Source: an uncultured Pelagibacteraceae bacterium (lineage in GTDB: Bacteria > Pseudomonadota > Alphaproteobacteria > Pelagibacterales > Pelagibacteraceae). Taken from it: a stretch of 64,000 bases of DNA. The number at the start of each line of letters is the position of its first letter. Position 1 is the first letter of the stretch. The position numbers and the translations under genes were made by a program. This document shows positions 18,092 to 27,457 of this stretch, in pieces. The stretch covers positions 84,427-148,426 of the forward strand of contig CACKGK010000001.1 in NCBI GenBank assembly GCA_902599665.1. Reading direction: 5' to 3'. Under the pieces are notes generated by a model. The model was given only the letters and a program-made list of their open reading frames with translations. It was not told where the DNA came from and ran no database searches.

Positions 18092-18943
18092 ATGAATGTA
18101 AACAATAATAAATTTAAACCTGGGCTATATTGTGTTGCCACACCTATAGGAAATATGGGAGATATTTCATTCAGGGCAATTGAAATTCTAAACCACTCAG
18201 ATCTAATTTTATCTGAAGATACAAGAGTCTCAAAAAAAATTCTCCAAAAATTTGATATAAATAAAAAATTAATTTCAAATCATAAGTTTAATGAAAGTAA
18301 AAATTTAAAGCACGTGTTAGATCTTCTCAAAAAAGAAAAAATAGTATCTTTACTCTCAGATGCGGGAACACCTGCTATTTCAGATCCTGGAAGAATAATT
18401 GTTAAAGAGTGTATTAAAAATGGAATTGATATTTTTCCTATTCCAGGTGCATCAGCAGTAAGCACTGCTGTTTCAATTAGTGGTTTTTCAGATAATTTTT
18501 ATTTTTGTGGTTTTCTTCCTGAAAAACAAAATCAAATAAAAAAATTATTTGAGAATTTAAAGCTACTTGAATGTTCAATCGTATTTTTTATTTCACCCAA
18601 TAAACTTGTTAAAAGAATTGATGATGTAAAAGAATTCTTTTTAAATAGAGATATCTTAATTTGTAGAGAAATAACAAAATATCATGAAGAGTATATTAGA
18701 TCTTCAGTAAAAGATTTATCAAATATAAATTTTTCAAGAAAAGGTGAGATAACTGTTGTTATTTCAGAAATAAAGAAAAACAAATTAAGTTTTAAAGAAC
18801 TTGAAGAATCAGATAAAAAAAAAATTAATAAATTAATAAAAAAAATGTCAATAAAAGATATTGTAAGAAAAGTTTCACAAGATAGAGAAATTTCTAAAAA
18901 ACTTGTTTATAATTATTGTCTTGAAATAAAGAATGAAGATTAA
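18092..18943 (+). CDS. rsmI: 16S rRNA (cytidine-1402-2'-O)-methyltransferase
   Basis: 283-aa SAM-dependent enzyme that 2'-O-methylates C1402 in the ribosomal P site. Tetrapyrrole-methylase-type motifs: LYCVATPIGNMGDISFRAIE, LSEDTRVSKKIL, LLSDAGTPAISDPG, PIPGASAVSTAVSISGF and GFLPEK. It is divergent from the LpoA-like gene, 36 bases apart, and overlaps the following BON lipoprotein by 11 bases. The yraN gene usually found here is missing. Confidence 0.97.
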   Translation: MNVNNNKFKPGLYCVATPIGNMGDISFRAIEILNHSDLILSEDTRVSKKILQKFDINKKLISNHKFNESKNLKHVLDLLKKEKIVSLLSDAGTPAISDPGRIIVKECIKNGIDIFPIPGASAVSTAVSISGFSDNFYFCGFLPEKQNQIKKLFENLKLLECSIVFFISPNKLVKRIDDVKEFFLNRDILICREITKYHEEYIRSSVKDLSNINFSRKGEITVVISEIKKNKLSFKELEESDKKKINKLIKKMSIKDIVRKVSQDREISKKLVYNYCLEIKNED

Positions 18944-19526
18944 AAAAATAATAATTTTATTTTATTTTTTAATAATTACTGGCTGTGTTGGTTACTCTTC
19001 TACTGGAGTTTTAGGAACAGGTGTATCAATAGCTTTGGATCCTAGAAGTCTAGGTACTCAAATTGACGACTCTTTAATGCAACAAAATTTAAGAGCAAAA
19101 TTACTATCAGAAGATAAAGGATATATTATATCAGTTAAAACAAAAATACTTGATGGAAGAATATTTCTTACAGGAAAAGTAAATTCTATTGAGGATAAAC
19201 TTAAAATTACAAAACTAGCATGGGAAATTAAAGGTGCAAGATCTGTAAATAATGACTTACGGATTAAAGAAGAATTCAATTTTAAAAGATCCATAAAAGA
19301 TTTACTTATAACTTCTCAATTAAGAGCAGCCATGATTGGGAATAAAAAAATTAAAGCGGTAAACTATAATATCGATACTTATAAAAAGATAATTTATATT
19401 TATGGAATAGCTCAAAACAAAACCGAGAGAGATGAAATAACAAAAGAAGCAAAACAAATTCTTGATGTTAAAGATGTTATCACTAGTATTTTTTTAGTTG
19501 ATGATTTAAGAGTTGTTAAAAAGTAA
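18933..19526 (+). CDS. BON-domain lipoprotein, DolP-like
   Basis: 197-aa outer-membrane lipoprotein with lipobox IIITGC (Cys 18). Two BON domains follow, about residues 48-115 (LRAKLLSEDKGYIISVKTKILDGRIFLTGKV) and 118-190 (TSQLRAAMIGNKKIKAVNYNIDTYKKIIYIYGIA). This is the layout of DolP (YraP), which supports outer-membrane integrity and BAM function. The overlap with rsmI keeps the yra-type neighbourhood. Convergent with maeB, eight bases apart. Confidence 0.87.
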   Translation: MKIKKIIILFYFLIITGCVGYSSTGVLGTGVSIALDPRSLGTQIDDSLMQQNLRAKLLSEDKGYIISVKTKILDGRIFLTGKVNSIEDKLKITKLAWEIKGARSVNNDLRIKEEFNFKRSIKDLLITSQLRAAMIGNKKIKAVNYNIDTYKKIIYIYGIAQNKTERDEITKEAKQILDVKDVITSIFLVDDLRVVKK

Positions 19527-19534
19527 AAAACTTC

Positions 19535-21823
19535 TTAATTATTTTTTTTGTATTTTATTACACCAGCTGAATAAGCAGCAACAGATGCTAAATCCAATAT
19601 CTCTGAAGTAGATGATCTTAAAGGAGCAATCTCTATTGGTTGAGCAAGTCCTATCAATAATGGACCAATTACTTTAGCGCCTCCTAATGTTTTCATAATT
19701 TTATAAGAAATAGCTGCACTATGTTGACCAGGCATAACTAAAATATTTGCATTTCCAACAATTTCTGAAAATGGATACAAGTCAGTATATTCTCCGTTGA
19801 GGGCAACATCTGGTTGCATATCTCCATCAAATTTAAAATCTACCTTTTTATTTTTTAGTATCTCTACAGCATCTCTTATATGTTTTGTTCTACTTGTTAT
19901 TGGTTGGCCAAATGTAGAATGAGATAAAAACGCAACTTTTGGATCGAAACCGAATAATCTTACAACTCTTGCTGACGAAATTGCTATATCAGCTAATTCT
20001 TTAGATGAAGGATATTCATTTACAGATGTATCAGCAATAAATACAGTCTTACCCTTACTCACCACCATATTTAATCCAAACATTATTTCACCTTCTCGAG
20101 CAGGCACAACTTTTTTAATTTTTTCAAGTGATTGAGAATATCTTCGTGTATTACCAGTCACCATTGCATCTGCATCTCCAAATTCAACCATACATGATGC
20201 CCAAATAACTCTATCATTTCTAATTATTCTGTCACAATCTCTCTCAAGTAAACCTTGATCTCTGTGCATTTTTTTAAATAGAAATTTAACATATTTATCT
20301 CTCATTTTCTTATCAGTTGAATTAACAATTTTAATATCTAAATCTTCTCCGTAACCGATTTCATTTAATCTTTGTTTAACAACCTTTTCTTTTGCAATAA
20401 TTATAGGAATACCAAGCCCACTATTTTTAAATGCAATAGCAGCCTTAAGAGTATTTTCGTCTTCACCATCTGCAAAAACAACGGTTTTTTGATTTTTCTT
20501 AATTTTAGAATTTATTCCTTGAAGAATAGTCACTGAAGGGTCTAATCGTTGTTTTAATTGTTCAGAATACAGATTAAAGTTTTCGATTTTTTTTCTAGCC
20601 ACACCAGTTTTTATTGCAGCTTTTGCTACTGCCAATGGAATAACGCTTATTAATCTTGGATCAAATGTTGATGGAATAATATAATTTTTTCCATATTTAG
20701 GTCTATCTCCACCCATTGCAGCTGCCACTTCGTCAGGAACTCTTTCCCGAGCTAATTTAGCAATAGCATAAGCGGCAGAAATTTTCATTTCTTCATTTAT
20801 TGTTTTTGCGCGAACATCAAGAGCTCCTCTAAATATGTAAGGAAACCCAATTAAATTATTCACTTGGTTTGCATAATCCGATCTGCCAGTTGCTATAATT
20901 GCATCTTTTCTAATTTTGTGTGCCTCTTCAGGCAATATTTCTGGGTCTGGATTAGCGCATGCAAATATGATTGGATTTTTTGCCATTCGTTTAATCATTT
21001 CCTTTTTAAGAATTCCTGCAGATGACAAACCTAAAAAAACATCAGCATTTTTTAAAGCATCACTAAGATTTTTATCTTTGGTCTTTTTTGCATATTTCAA
21101 TTTCCACCTATTTAAATTTTTTCTGTTAATACTAATTACGCCCTTACTGTCAATCATTGTTAAATTGTTTTTTTTTACACCAAGCTTTAAAAATAAATCT
21201 GAACATGCCATTGCTGATGCTCCTGCTCCATTTACTACGACTTTAATCTTAGAAATTTTTTTCTTTGTTATATGTATCGAATTAATAAGTGCCGCTGATG
21301 TAATAATTGCTGTTCCATGTTGATCGTCGTGAAATACAGGTATATCAAGTATTCTTTTTAGATTTTCCTCAATTATAAAACATTCTGGGGCAGCAATATC
21401 TTCAAGATTTATACCTCCAAAACTAACTGCGAAGTTTTTAATACTGTTAATTATCTCTTTGGGATCTTTACTATCAATCTCTAAATCAATAGCATCTATA
21501 TCAGCAAATCTTTTGAATAAAACAGCCTTACCCTCCATGACGGGTTTTGAGGCAACAGCACCTAAATTCCCTAAACCCAGAACTGCAGATCCATTACTTA
21601 TTACTGCAACTAAATTCCCTTTAGTGGTATAATCATACGCTCTTTCTGGATTTTTATAAATTTCTTTAACTGGTGCAGCTACACCTGGCGAATACGCCAA
21701 AGCCAGGTCTCTTTTTGAAGTCATTGGCTTGGAGGAATTAATCTCAATCTTGCCAGATTTCTTAGAATTATGAAATTCAAGAGCTTCTTTATCGGAATAA
21801 TGTTCAATTTTATTTTTTTTCAT
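19535..21823 (-). CDS. maeB: NADP-dependent malic enzyme with phosphotransacetylase-like domain
   Basis: 762-aa MaeB-type enzyme converting malate to pyruvate. The N-terminal malic domain starts ALAYSPGVAAPVKEI with VISNGSAVLGLGNLG, KPVMEGKAVLFK and FHDDQHGTAI. The C-terminal part from about residue 435 resembles phosphotransacetylase and is usually a regulatory domain. The ATG at 21823 (MKKNKIEHYSDKEALEFH) is chosen because it is where the family begins; the frame stays open to 21898, which would add an unlikely hydrophobic leader and overlap murJ. Confidence 0.96.
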   Translation of the reverse strand: MKKNKIEHYSDKEALEFHNSKKSGKIEINSSKPMTSKRDLALAYSPGVAAPVKEIYKNPERAYDYTTKGNLVAVISNGSAVLGLGNLGAVASKPVMEGKAVLFKRFADIDAIDLEIDSKDPKEIINSIKNFAVSFGGINLEDIAAPECFIIEENLKRILDIPVFHDDQHGTAIITSAALINSIHITKKKISKIKVVVNGAGASAMACSDLFLKLGVKKNNLTMIDSKGVISINRKNLNRWKLKYAKKTKDKNLSDALKNADVFLGLSSAGILKKEMIKRMAKNPIIFACANPDPEILPEEAHKIRKDAIIATGRSDYANQVNNLIGFPYIFRGALDVRAKTINEEMKISAAYAIAKLARERVPDEVAAAMGGDRPKYGKNYIIPSTFDPRLISVIPLAVAKAAIKTGVARKKIENFNLYSEQLKQRLDPSVTILQGINSKIKKNQKTVVFADGEDENTLKAAIAFKNSGLGIPIIIAKEKVVKQRLNEIGYGEDLDIKIVNSTDKKMRDKYVKFLFKKMHRDQGLLERDCDRIIRNDRVIWASCMVEFGDADAMVTGNTRRYSQSLEKIKKVVPAREGEIMFGLNMVVSKGKTVFIADTSVNEYPSSKELADIAISSARVVRLFGFDPKVAFLSHSTFGQPITSRTKHIRDAVEILKNKKVDFKFDGDMQPDVALNGEYTDLYPFSEIVGNANILVMPGQHSAAISYKIMKTLGGAKVIGPLLIGLAQPIEIAPLRSSTSEILDLASVAAYSAGVIKYKKNN

Positions 21824-21872
21824 TAAGAAAATTAAATATACTATTAAGTAAAATTTAGGACTAATATGATTT

Positions 21873-23402
21873 ATGAACCTCATTAAGTCAACAAGCACAT
21901 TTAGTATATTTGTTTTATTAAGCAGGGTTCTTGGTTACATAAGAGATTTTTTTATTGCAATATACCTTGGATCTGGCCCATTAGCTGATGCATTTTTTGT
22001 AGCTTTTAGAATCCCTAATACATTTAGAAGATTGTTTTCTGAGGGAACTTTTAATGCAGCTTTTGTTCCCTCTTATTCCTCAGAGATTCTTAGAGGAAAA
22101 AACAAAGCAAATTCTTTCGCTAATACAGTCTTTAATTTATTATCCCTAGGCCTGTTATTTATAATCCTTTTAATTGAAATTTTTATGCCTGCTTTTATTA
22201 AATTAATTGCACCTGGATTTTCAAATGACTCAGAAAAATTTAATATTGCAGTAGATTTAACTAGAATTACTTTCCCTTTTTTATTTTTTATCTCACTTGC
22301 TTCATTTTTTTCAGCAATTTTAAACTCACATAATAAGTTTGCGGCAGCAGCGGCAGCCCCAATAATTCTAAATGTATTATTGATAATTTGTTTGTTATAT
22401 GAAGATAATTTAAGTTATGATTTAGTTTATTACTTAGCTTACACAGTTACTCTTGCTGGTCTTTTACAATTTATATTTTTATTTATATTTGTAAAAAAAC
22501 ACTTTGTAGTAAATATAAAATTTAATTTTAAAATTAATGAGAAAGTTAAAATTTTTTTTAATAAACTTTTACCAAGTATTTTTTCATCAGGTGTTACTCA
22601 AATAAATATTTTAGTTGGAACTGTTATTGCATCATTTCAAGCAAGTGCTGTCTCTTATTTATATTATGCAGATAGAATTTATCAGATAAATCTAGCAATC
22701 GCAGGTATTGCAATAAGTACTGTAATACTACCAAACTTAAGTAGACATATTAAAAGTAAAAATACTATAAAAACCATAGAATTACAGAATAAAGCATTAG
22801 AACTTAGTTTATTTTTGAGTTTGCCTGCATCATTAGCACTTATGGTTGGATCAGAACAAATAACTTCTGCATTATTTGGATATGGTTCTTTTGATCAGTT
22901 AAGTGTTAGCAATTCTGCAAAAGCATTGTTTTATTTTTCTTTTGGTTTACCTGCATTTTCTTTGATTAAAATATTTTCTACTTTTTTATTTGCAAGGAAT
23001 GATACAAAAACACCTTTTAAGTTCTCACTAATTTCTGTAATCTTGAATATAATAATAAGTATAACTTTCTTCTCAAAAATTGGCTTTATTATTATACCAG
23101 TCGCAACAACGATCTCTTCATGGTTTAATGGAATTATTTTGTTGGTATATGTAATAAACAAAAATTACTTTAAATTTACTTTTAATTTTATTACTCAAAT
23201 AACAAAAATTATACTCTCAAATATTATTGCAATTATTATATTTTATTTTTTAATACATTTACTTTCTAGCTCCTTAGAATATATAAATAATTATAAATTT
23301 ATTTTTATTGTTTTTATTGTTTTAATAACTTTTGTTTTATACATTGGTATTTCAATTGTTACAAAAGCTTTTAAAATTTCAGATATTAATTTAAGGTATT
23401 AA
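21873..23402 (+). CDS. murJ: Lipid II flippase MurJ
   Basis: 509-aa inner-membrane protein of the MOP superfamily with about 14 transmembrane segments. The family start is clear: STFSIFVLLSRVLGYIRDFFIA, followed by ADAFFVAFRIPNTFRRLFSEGTFNAAFVP with the essential Arg residues. It flips lipid II for peptidoglycan synthesis. It is divergent from maeB (49 bases apart) and followed three bases later by trpS. Confidence 0.96.
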   Translation: MNLIKSTSTFSIFVLLSRVLGYIRDFFIAIYLGSGPLADAFFVAFRIPNTFRRLFSEGTFNAAFVPSYSSEILRGKNKANSFANTVFNLLSLGLLFIILLIEIFMPAFIKLIAPGFSNDSEKFNIAVDLTRITFPFLFFISLASFFSAILNSHNKFAAAAAAPIILNVLLIICLLYEDNLSYDLVYYLAYTVTLAGLLQFIFLFIFVKKHFVVNIKFNFKINEKVKIFFNKLLPSIFSSGVTQINILVGTVIASFQASAVSYLYYADRIYQINLAIAGIAISTVILPNLSRHIKSKNTIKTIELQNKALELSLFLSLPASLALMVGSEQITSALFGYGSFDQLSVSNSAKALFYFSFGLPAFSLIKIFSTFLFARNDTKTPFKFSLISVILNIIISITFFSKIGFIIIPVATTISSWFNGIILLVYVINKNYFKFTFNFITQITKIILSNIIAIIIFYFLIHLLSSSLEYINNYKFIFIVFIVLITFVLYIGISIVTKAFKISDINLRY

Positions 23403-23405
23403 TCG

Positions 23406-24407
23406 ATGTCCAAAAAAATATTTTCTGGTGTTCAGCCTACTGGCAATTTACATCTAGGTAACTTCCTGGGTGCTATAAAAAATTTTGTGGACTTAAATAA
23501 GGAAAAAGAAAATGAGTGTATTTTTTGTGTTGTGGATTTACATGCAATAACTATTAAGCAAGATAAAGGTCAATTACAGAATAATATACGAGAAACGGCG
23601 GCAACCTTTATAGCTAGTGGTATTGATCCAAACAAAAGTATTATTTTTAATCAGTCAAAAGTGCAAGCTCATGCAGAAGGTTCATGGATTTTAAGTTGCA
23701 TGTCACCAATGGGTTGGTTAAATAGAATGACACAATTTAAAGAAAAAGCTGGGAAAGATAAGGAAAAAGCTTCTGTAGGTCTATACATATATCCAATATT
23801 GATGGCCAGTGATATACTACTTTATGATACTACGCATGTACCAGTTGGAGAAGATCAGAAACAACATTTAGAATTAACAAGAGACATAGCTCAAAAATTT
23901 AATAAAGATTTTAATTGTGAGGATTTTTTAAAAGTTCCAGAACCATTAATAAAAAAAAAATTTTCAAGAATAATGAGTTTAAAAGATGGTTTAAAAAAAA
24001 TGAGTAAATCAGATCCATCAGATCTTAGTAGAATTAACTTAACTGATACCAAAGACGATATAATTAATAAAATTAAAAAAGCGAAAACCGACTCTTTTGC
24101 AATTCCAAGTGAGGAACATGATTTAATAGATAGACCTGAAGCTGTAAATCTTCTCGGAATTTATTCTAGTATTTCAAATCAAACTTTGGTCAAAACTTTA
24201 GAGGAATTTGGAGGAAAAAATTTTTCTGATCTAAAAAAAGATTTAGCTGAGGTTTTAACAAATAAAATTTCTCCAATTTCAGATGAGATAAAAAAATTGA
24301 TTAACGATAAAGGGTATCTAGATAACATTCTTAAACAAGGGGCAAGTAAAGCTGAAGAAATCGCTGGTAAAAAGATTAGAGAAATGAAGAAAATAATAGG
24401 TTTTTAA
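23406..24407 (+). CDS. trpS: Tryptophanyl-tRNA synthetase
   Basis: 333-aa class Ic aminoacyl-tRNA synthetase. GVQPTGNLHLGNFLGAI holds the HIGH motif as HLGN (16-19), YPILMASDILLYDTTHVPVGEDQKQHLEL is the Trp/dimer block, and KKMSKSDPSD is the KMSKS loop near residue 199. Length matches the bacterial family. It directly follows murJ, an arrangement common in alphaproteobacteria. Confidence 0.98.
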   Translation: MSKKIFSGVQPTGNLHLGNFLGAIKNFVDLNKEKENECIFCVVDLHAITIKQDKGQLQNNIRETAATFIASGIDPNKSIIFNQSKVQAHAEGSWILSCMSPMGWLNRMTQFKEKAGKDKEKASVGLYIYPILMASDILLYDTTHVPVGEDQKQHLELTRDIAQKFNKDFNCEDFLKVPEPLIKKKFSRIMSLKDGLKKMSKSDPSDLSRINLTDTKDDIINKIKKAKTDSFAIPSEEHDLIDRPEAVNLLGIYSSISNQTLVKTLEEFGGKNFSDLKKDLAEVLTNKISPISDEIKKLINDKGYLDNILKQGASKAEEIAGKKIREMKKIIGF

Positions 24408-24445
24408 ATTCTTTAAATATAATAATAAATGATTATATAATTGTT

Positions 24446-24988
24446 ATGTTCATTCAAACACAAGAAACACCAAATCCAAATTCTCTTAAATTTTTAACAG
24501 GGAAAAAAGTGTCAAATAATGGGCCATATGAATTCATAAATGAGAGCCAAACAGATATTCCAATATTAAAAAGTATTCTTTCAATAAATGGTGTTACAGG
24601 AATATTTTTAAGTGAGGATTTTTTGTCGATAAATAAATCTCAAGATGAAAAATGGGAAAATATAAAGCACATTGTGATTTCATATCTCAACGAATACTAT
24701 GCTGAAGGAAATGAATTCATAATCAGTAAAAATATAAAATTAGATGAGAATAAGGAATATGGAGAAATAGAACATAAGATAATTAAGATATTAGAAACTA
24801 AAATTAGGCCAGCTGTAGCAAGAGATGGAGGAGACATAACATTTAAAGAATTTAAAGATGGTAAAGTTACAGTTATGTTAAAAGGTAGCTGTTCAGGATG
24901 CCCATCTTCAACTTTAACTTTAAAACAGGGCGTTCAAAACCTTCTTTGTCATTATATTCCTGAAGTAAAAGAAGTTTTAGCTGTATAA
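24446..24988 (+). CDS. NifU-like iron-sulfur scaffold/carrier (alphaproteobacterial NfuA type)
   Basis: 180-aa protein with an N-terminal Nfu_N domain (MFIQTQETPNPNSLKFLTG) and a C-terminal NifU domain with RPAVARDGGDITF and the cluster-binding CSGC motif (about residues 148-151) in GSCSGCPSSTLTLKQGVQN. It carries 4Fe-4S clusters to target enzymes. In this window likely clients include MiaB, Nth and the Fe-S oxidoreductase. It follows trpS on the same strand. Confidence 0.95.
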   Translation: MFIQTQETPNPNSLKFLTGKKVSNNGPYEFINESQTDIPILKSILSINGVTGIFLSEDFLSINKSQDEKWENIKHIVISYLNEYYAEGNEFIISKNIKLDENKEYGEIEHKIIKILETKIRPAVARDGGDITFKEFKDGKVTVMLKGSCSGCPSSTLTLKQGVQNLLCHYIPEVKEVLAV

Positions 24989-25024
24989 TATTATAAATAT
25001 TATTTATAAGTGATTCATAGAGAT

Positions 25025-26092
25025 ATGAAAAAAAGACAAAATAATAGCAATCTTAATTTTTTTAAAACATTTTTAACAAGTTTGATAATCATATTTGTAT
25101 TTTCAATCTTACCAAACACAGTAAATTTTATAAAAAATAATTTAAAACCGAATGAAGTTGTAATTAATTCCTCTAAACAAAATTTCGATAAAATTCTAGA
25201 AAAGCAGAGAAAAAATAATAAAGAAATTGAAGAAAAAATAAAAGATAGATTTTCTTGGAATATTTTTGAAGATATTGACGTTTTTGAAAAGGACGAAAAG
25301 GATGAAAATCCTCAAAGATTAAGTGCCTCAACAATTGAAGAGTTGTTTAAAGATAATGGATATAATCTTGATATTGTTAAAAAAACTAAATTAGTTAATG
25401 CAGGCAATCAATTAACAAAGCTACCTAAAGAGCTTAAAAATATTGAAAGTCCAAAAAAAAGAAAAAAACTATTCATTAAAATTGTTTTACCATTAATTAT
25501 TGAGGAAAATCTTAAAATAAGATTTGATCGAAAGAAACTTTTTAAAATTTTAAATAAAAATAATACCTCATTAAGAGATAAGGCATGGCTTGATCTTAAA
25601 TTTAAGCAATATGGAGTAAAAAATAATGATTTAGCAAAACTAAAAATTAGGATGGATGAAATTCCAGTTTCACTAGCAATTGCACAAGCAGCTAAAGAAA
25701 CTGGATGGGGAAGTTCGCGGTTTGCTCAAGAGGGTAATGCATTATTTGGACAGTGGACATGGTCTGGTGATGGTATCAAACCTTTAAATTTAGAAAAAAA
25801 TAAAAAACATAAAGTTGCAAAATTTAAAATTTTGAAAGCTTCAGTTAGAGCATATCAAAGAAATTTAAATACACATCCTAGTTATAAAGAATTTAGAATT
25901 GAGCGAGCGATTCAAAGAGATAATGATAAAAAATTAGACAGTTTAAAATTAGTAAAATTTCTTGAAAAATACGCAGAAACAGGAAAAGAATATACAGAAG
26001 TTCTTAAAAAAATTATTAATCAGAATTCTTTGACTGATTTTGATGATGTGGACATTTTACCAACAAGTTTGAAAATGAAAAATTTAATTTAG
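25025..26092 (+). CDS. Bax-like glucosaminidase-domain protein
   Basis: 355-aa protein with an N-terminal membrane anchor or uncleaved signal (about residues 14-33), a charged linker, and a C-terminal glucosaminidase domain: VSLAIAQAAKETGWGSSRFAQEGNALFGQWTW has the catalytic Glu in the AAxETGWG motif. Similar to E. coli Bax. It probably cuts the glycan strand of peptidoglycan in the periplasm. The ATG at 25025 is preferred over a GTG at 25010. It is convergent with the deacetylase gene, overlapping it by 9 bases. Confidence 0.85.
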   Translation: MKKRQNNSNLNFFKTFLTSLIIIFVFSILPNTVNFIKNNLKPNEVVINSSKQNFDKILEKQRKNNKEIEEKIKDRFSWNIFEDIDVFEKDEKDENPQRLSASTIEELFKDNGYNLDIVKKTKLVNAGNQLTKLPKELKNIESPKKRKKLFIKIVLPLIIEENLKIRFDRKKLFKILNKNNTSLRDKAWLDLKFKQYGVKNNDLAKLKIRMDEIPVSLAIAQAAKETGWGSSRFAQEGNALFGQWTWSGDGIKPLNLEKNKKHKVAKFKILKASVRAYQRNLNTHPSYKEFRIERAIQRDNDKKLDSLKLVKFLEKYAETGKEYTEVLKKIINQNSLTDFDDVDILPTSLKMKNLI

Positions 26093-27136
26093 AGTAAACT
26101 GAGTTCCAAACCATCTCCATTTATCTTCGTCTTTCATAGAACAATTGATTCTTCCTCTTCTTGGTATAAATTTTTCAGTAAAAATAACTTCAATTTTGTC
26201 TTTTTTATAATTTAATTTAGAATTTTTCCACTCCCCACCTTCATTTGAAAAGCAATTTATTTTATTAATTTTAGGTTGATCATTAAAAAATTCTATTATG
26301 AGTTTAGGTGGATTATTAGCTTCTAACAAAAATTTTTCTTCTGGAGTTATGACTTTATATTGAATTGGTAAAAGATTAATTAAAAATTTAAATCTTTCAA
26401 GGTCTCCGTACTTCTCATTTATTGGGAATCTTGGTAATTCATATTTATCTTTATTTAAATCAATAACTCCTGAATGTTGACCAAAAGCATAGTCAAATCT
26501 TTCAGTTATATATTTCTTTTGTTCTAAACTATACTCGCCAAATGGATATGAAAAAAACTTAGAATTATAGCCAAGATTTTTCTCAAATATTTTTATTGAT
26601 TTTTGAATATCTTTTTCAAATTTTTCAAAATTATATTTAACTAAGTACTCATGTGAATGTGAGTGATTTCCTATAAATACAAAATCCTCATTTGATATCT
26701 CTATAATTTCATCCCAACTCATATAACCTCTCTTACCTACGGTCTCTGTTGAAACAAATAAAATAAATGGGATCTTATCTTTTTTTAGAATTGGCCAAGC
26801 ATTTATATAAAAAGATGAGAATGCATCATCAATAGTAAGTAAAATTTTTTTTTCTTCACTTACTTTATTAAACTCTTTCTCAAAGTTTTTCGGATTTAAA
26901 AAAGAGAAATTATTTTCTTTGATAATATTTAAATGTTCTTGAAATACACCAATTTTTATATTGGTTGAAGGATATTTATTTTCTTCAAATCTATGATACA
27001 TCAGGGCCAAAATTCCCTTTTCTTTAGGTTCATATTTCTTATTTACAGGATCTGCATAAGCATTTAAAAAAAAAAGGTAAATAATGATAAATTTAATTAT
27101 TGATGCGGCTAATGAAGAAATTGTTTTTGTGATCAT
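26084..27136 (-). CDS. Exported polysaccharide deacetylase (NodB fold)
   Basis: 350-aa protein. The NodB motifs are LLTIDDAFSSFY (metal Asp in the TFDDG-type motif) and GNHSHSHEYL (His-x3-His metal ligands). It probably removes acetyl groups from peptidoglycan or another polysaccharide in the periplasm. From the ATG at 27136 the start MITKTISSLAASIIKFIIIYLF ends at a cleavage site near AYA. This start lies 53 bases inside the divergent tsaB gene; ATG at 27163 is also in frame, and a closer start would need a rare ATT or ATA codon. Confidence 0.8.
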   Translation of the reverse strand: MITKTISSLAASIIKFIIIYLFFLNAYADPVNKKYEPKEKGILALMYHRFEENKYPSTNIKIGVFQEHLNIIKENNFSFLNPKNFEKEFNKVSEEKKILLTIDDAFSSFYINAWPILKKDKIPFILFVSTETVGKRGYMSWDEIIEISNEDFVFIGNHSHSHEYLVKYNFEKFEKDIQKSIKIFEKNLGYNSKFFSYPFGEYSLEQKKYITERFDYAFGQHSGVIDLNKDKYELPRFPINEKYGDLERFKFLINLLPIQYKVITPEEKFLLEANNPPKLIIEFFNDQPKINKINCFSNEGGEWKNSKLNYKKDKIEVIFTEKFIPRRGRINCSMKDEDKWRWFGTQFTLN

Positions 27137-27449
27137 TGCTGATAAACAATCATATACTAGCAAACATATAAACAGTAGAGAAAATTTTGATAATTTTATG
27201 AAACTACTCTTGAAATTTTTGAATAAAAAAAAAATTAAAATAAGTGATATTCACAGAATATTTGTCAATTTAGGACCTGGTAAATTTACCAGTCTTAGAA
27301 TTTCCTTATCAGTAGCCAAAGCTATTTGTTTGGTAAATAGTGCATTTTTAATCGGATTTAAATCACATGATTTAATTAATAAAAATTATAAAAATTTAAT
27401 AAAATTGGATAAAAATAAAAGTTTGATAAAACCTGTATATTCAAGTTAG
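27084..27449 (+). CDS. tsaB: Short TsaB-like tRNA t6A biosynthesis protein
   Basis: 121-aa protein with the TsaB/ASKHA start MINLIIDAANEE and the diagnostic NLGPGKFTSLRISLSVAKAI motif (GPGSFTGLRIG in longer homologues). TsaB partners TsaD to make threonylcarbamoyl-adenosine on tRNA. Most TsaB proteins are about 200-230 residues, so only the N-terminal lobe, which forms the TsaD interface, remains. There is no room for more, since fur begins nine bases after the stop. It overlaps the divergent deacetylase gene. Confidence 0.75.
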   Translation: MINLIIDAANEEIVFVIIADKQSYTSKHINSRENFDNFMKLLLKFLNKKKIKISDIHRIFVNLGPGKFTSLRISLSVAKAICLVNSAFLIGFKSHDLINKNYKNLIKLDKNKSLIKPVYSS

Positions 27450-27457
27450 AATAAGCT

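Noticed and set aside
21824..21898. N-terminal extension of maeB to the upstream ATG at 21898
   Set aside because: The extra 25 residues are hydrophobic, do not fit a cytoplasmic malic enzyme and would overlap murJ.
27450..27457. Frameshift as the cause of the short tsaB
   Set aside because: Only eight bases separate tsaB from fur, so a hidden C-terminal lobe has no space in another frame.
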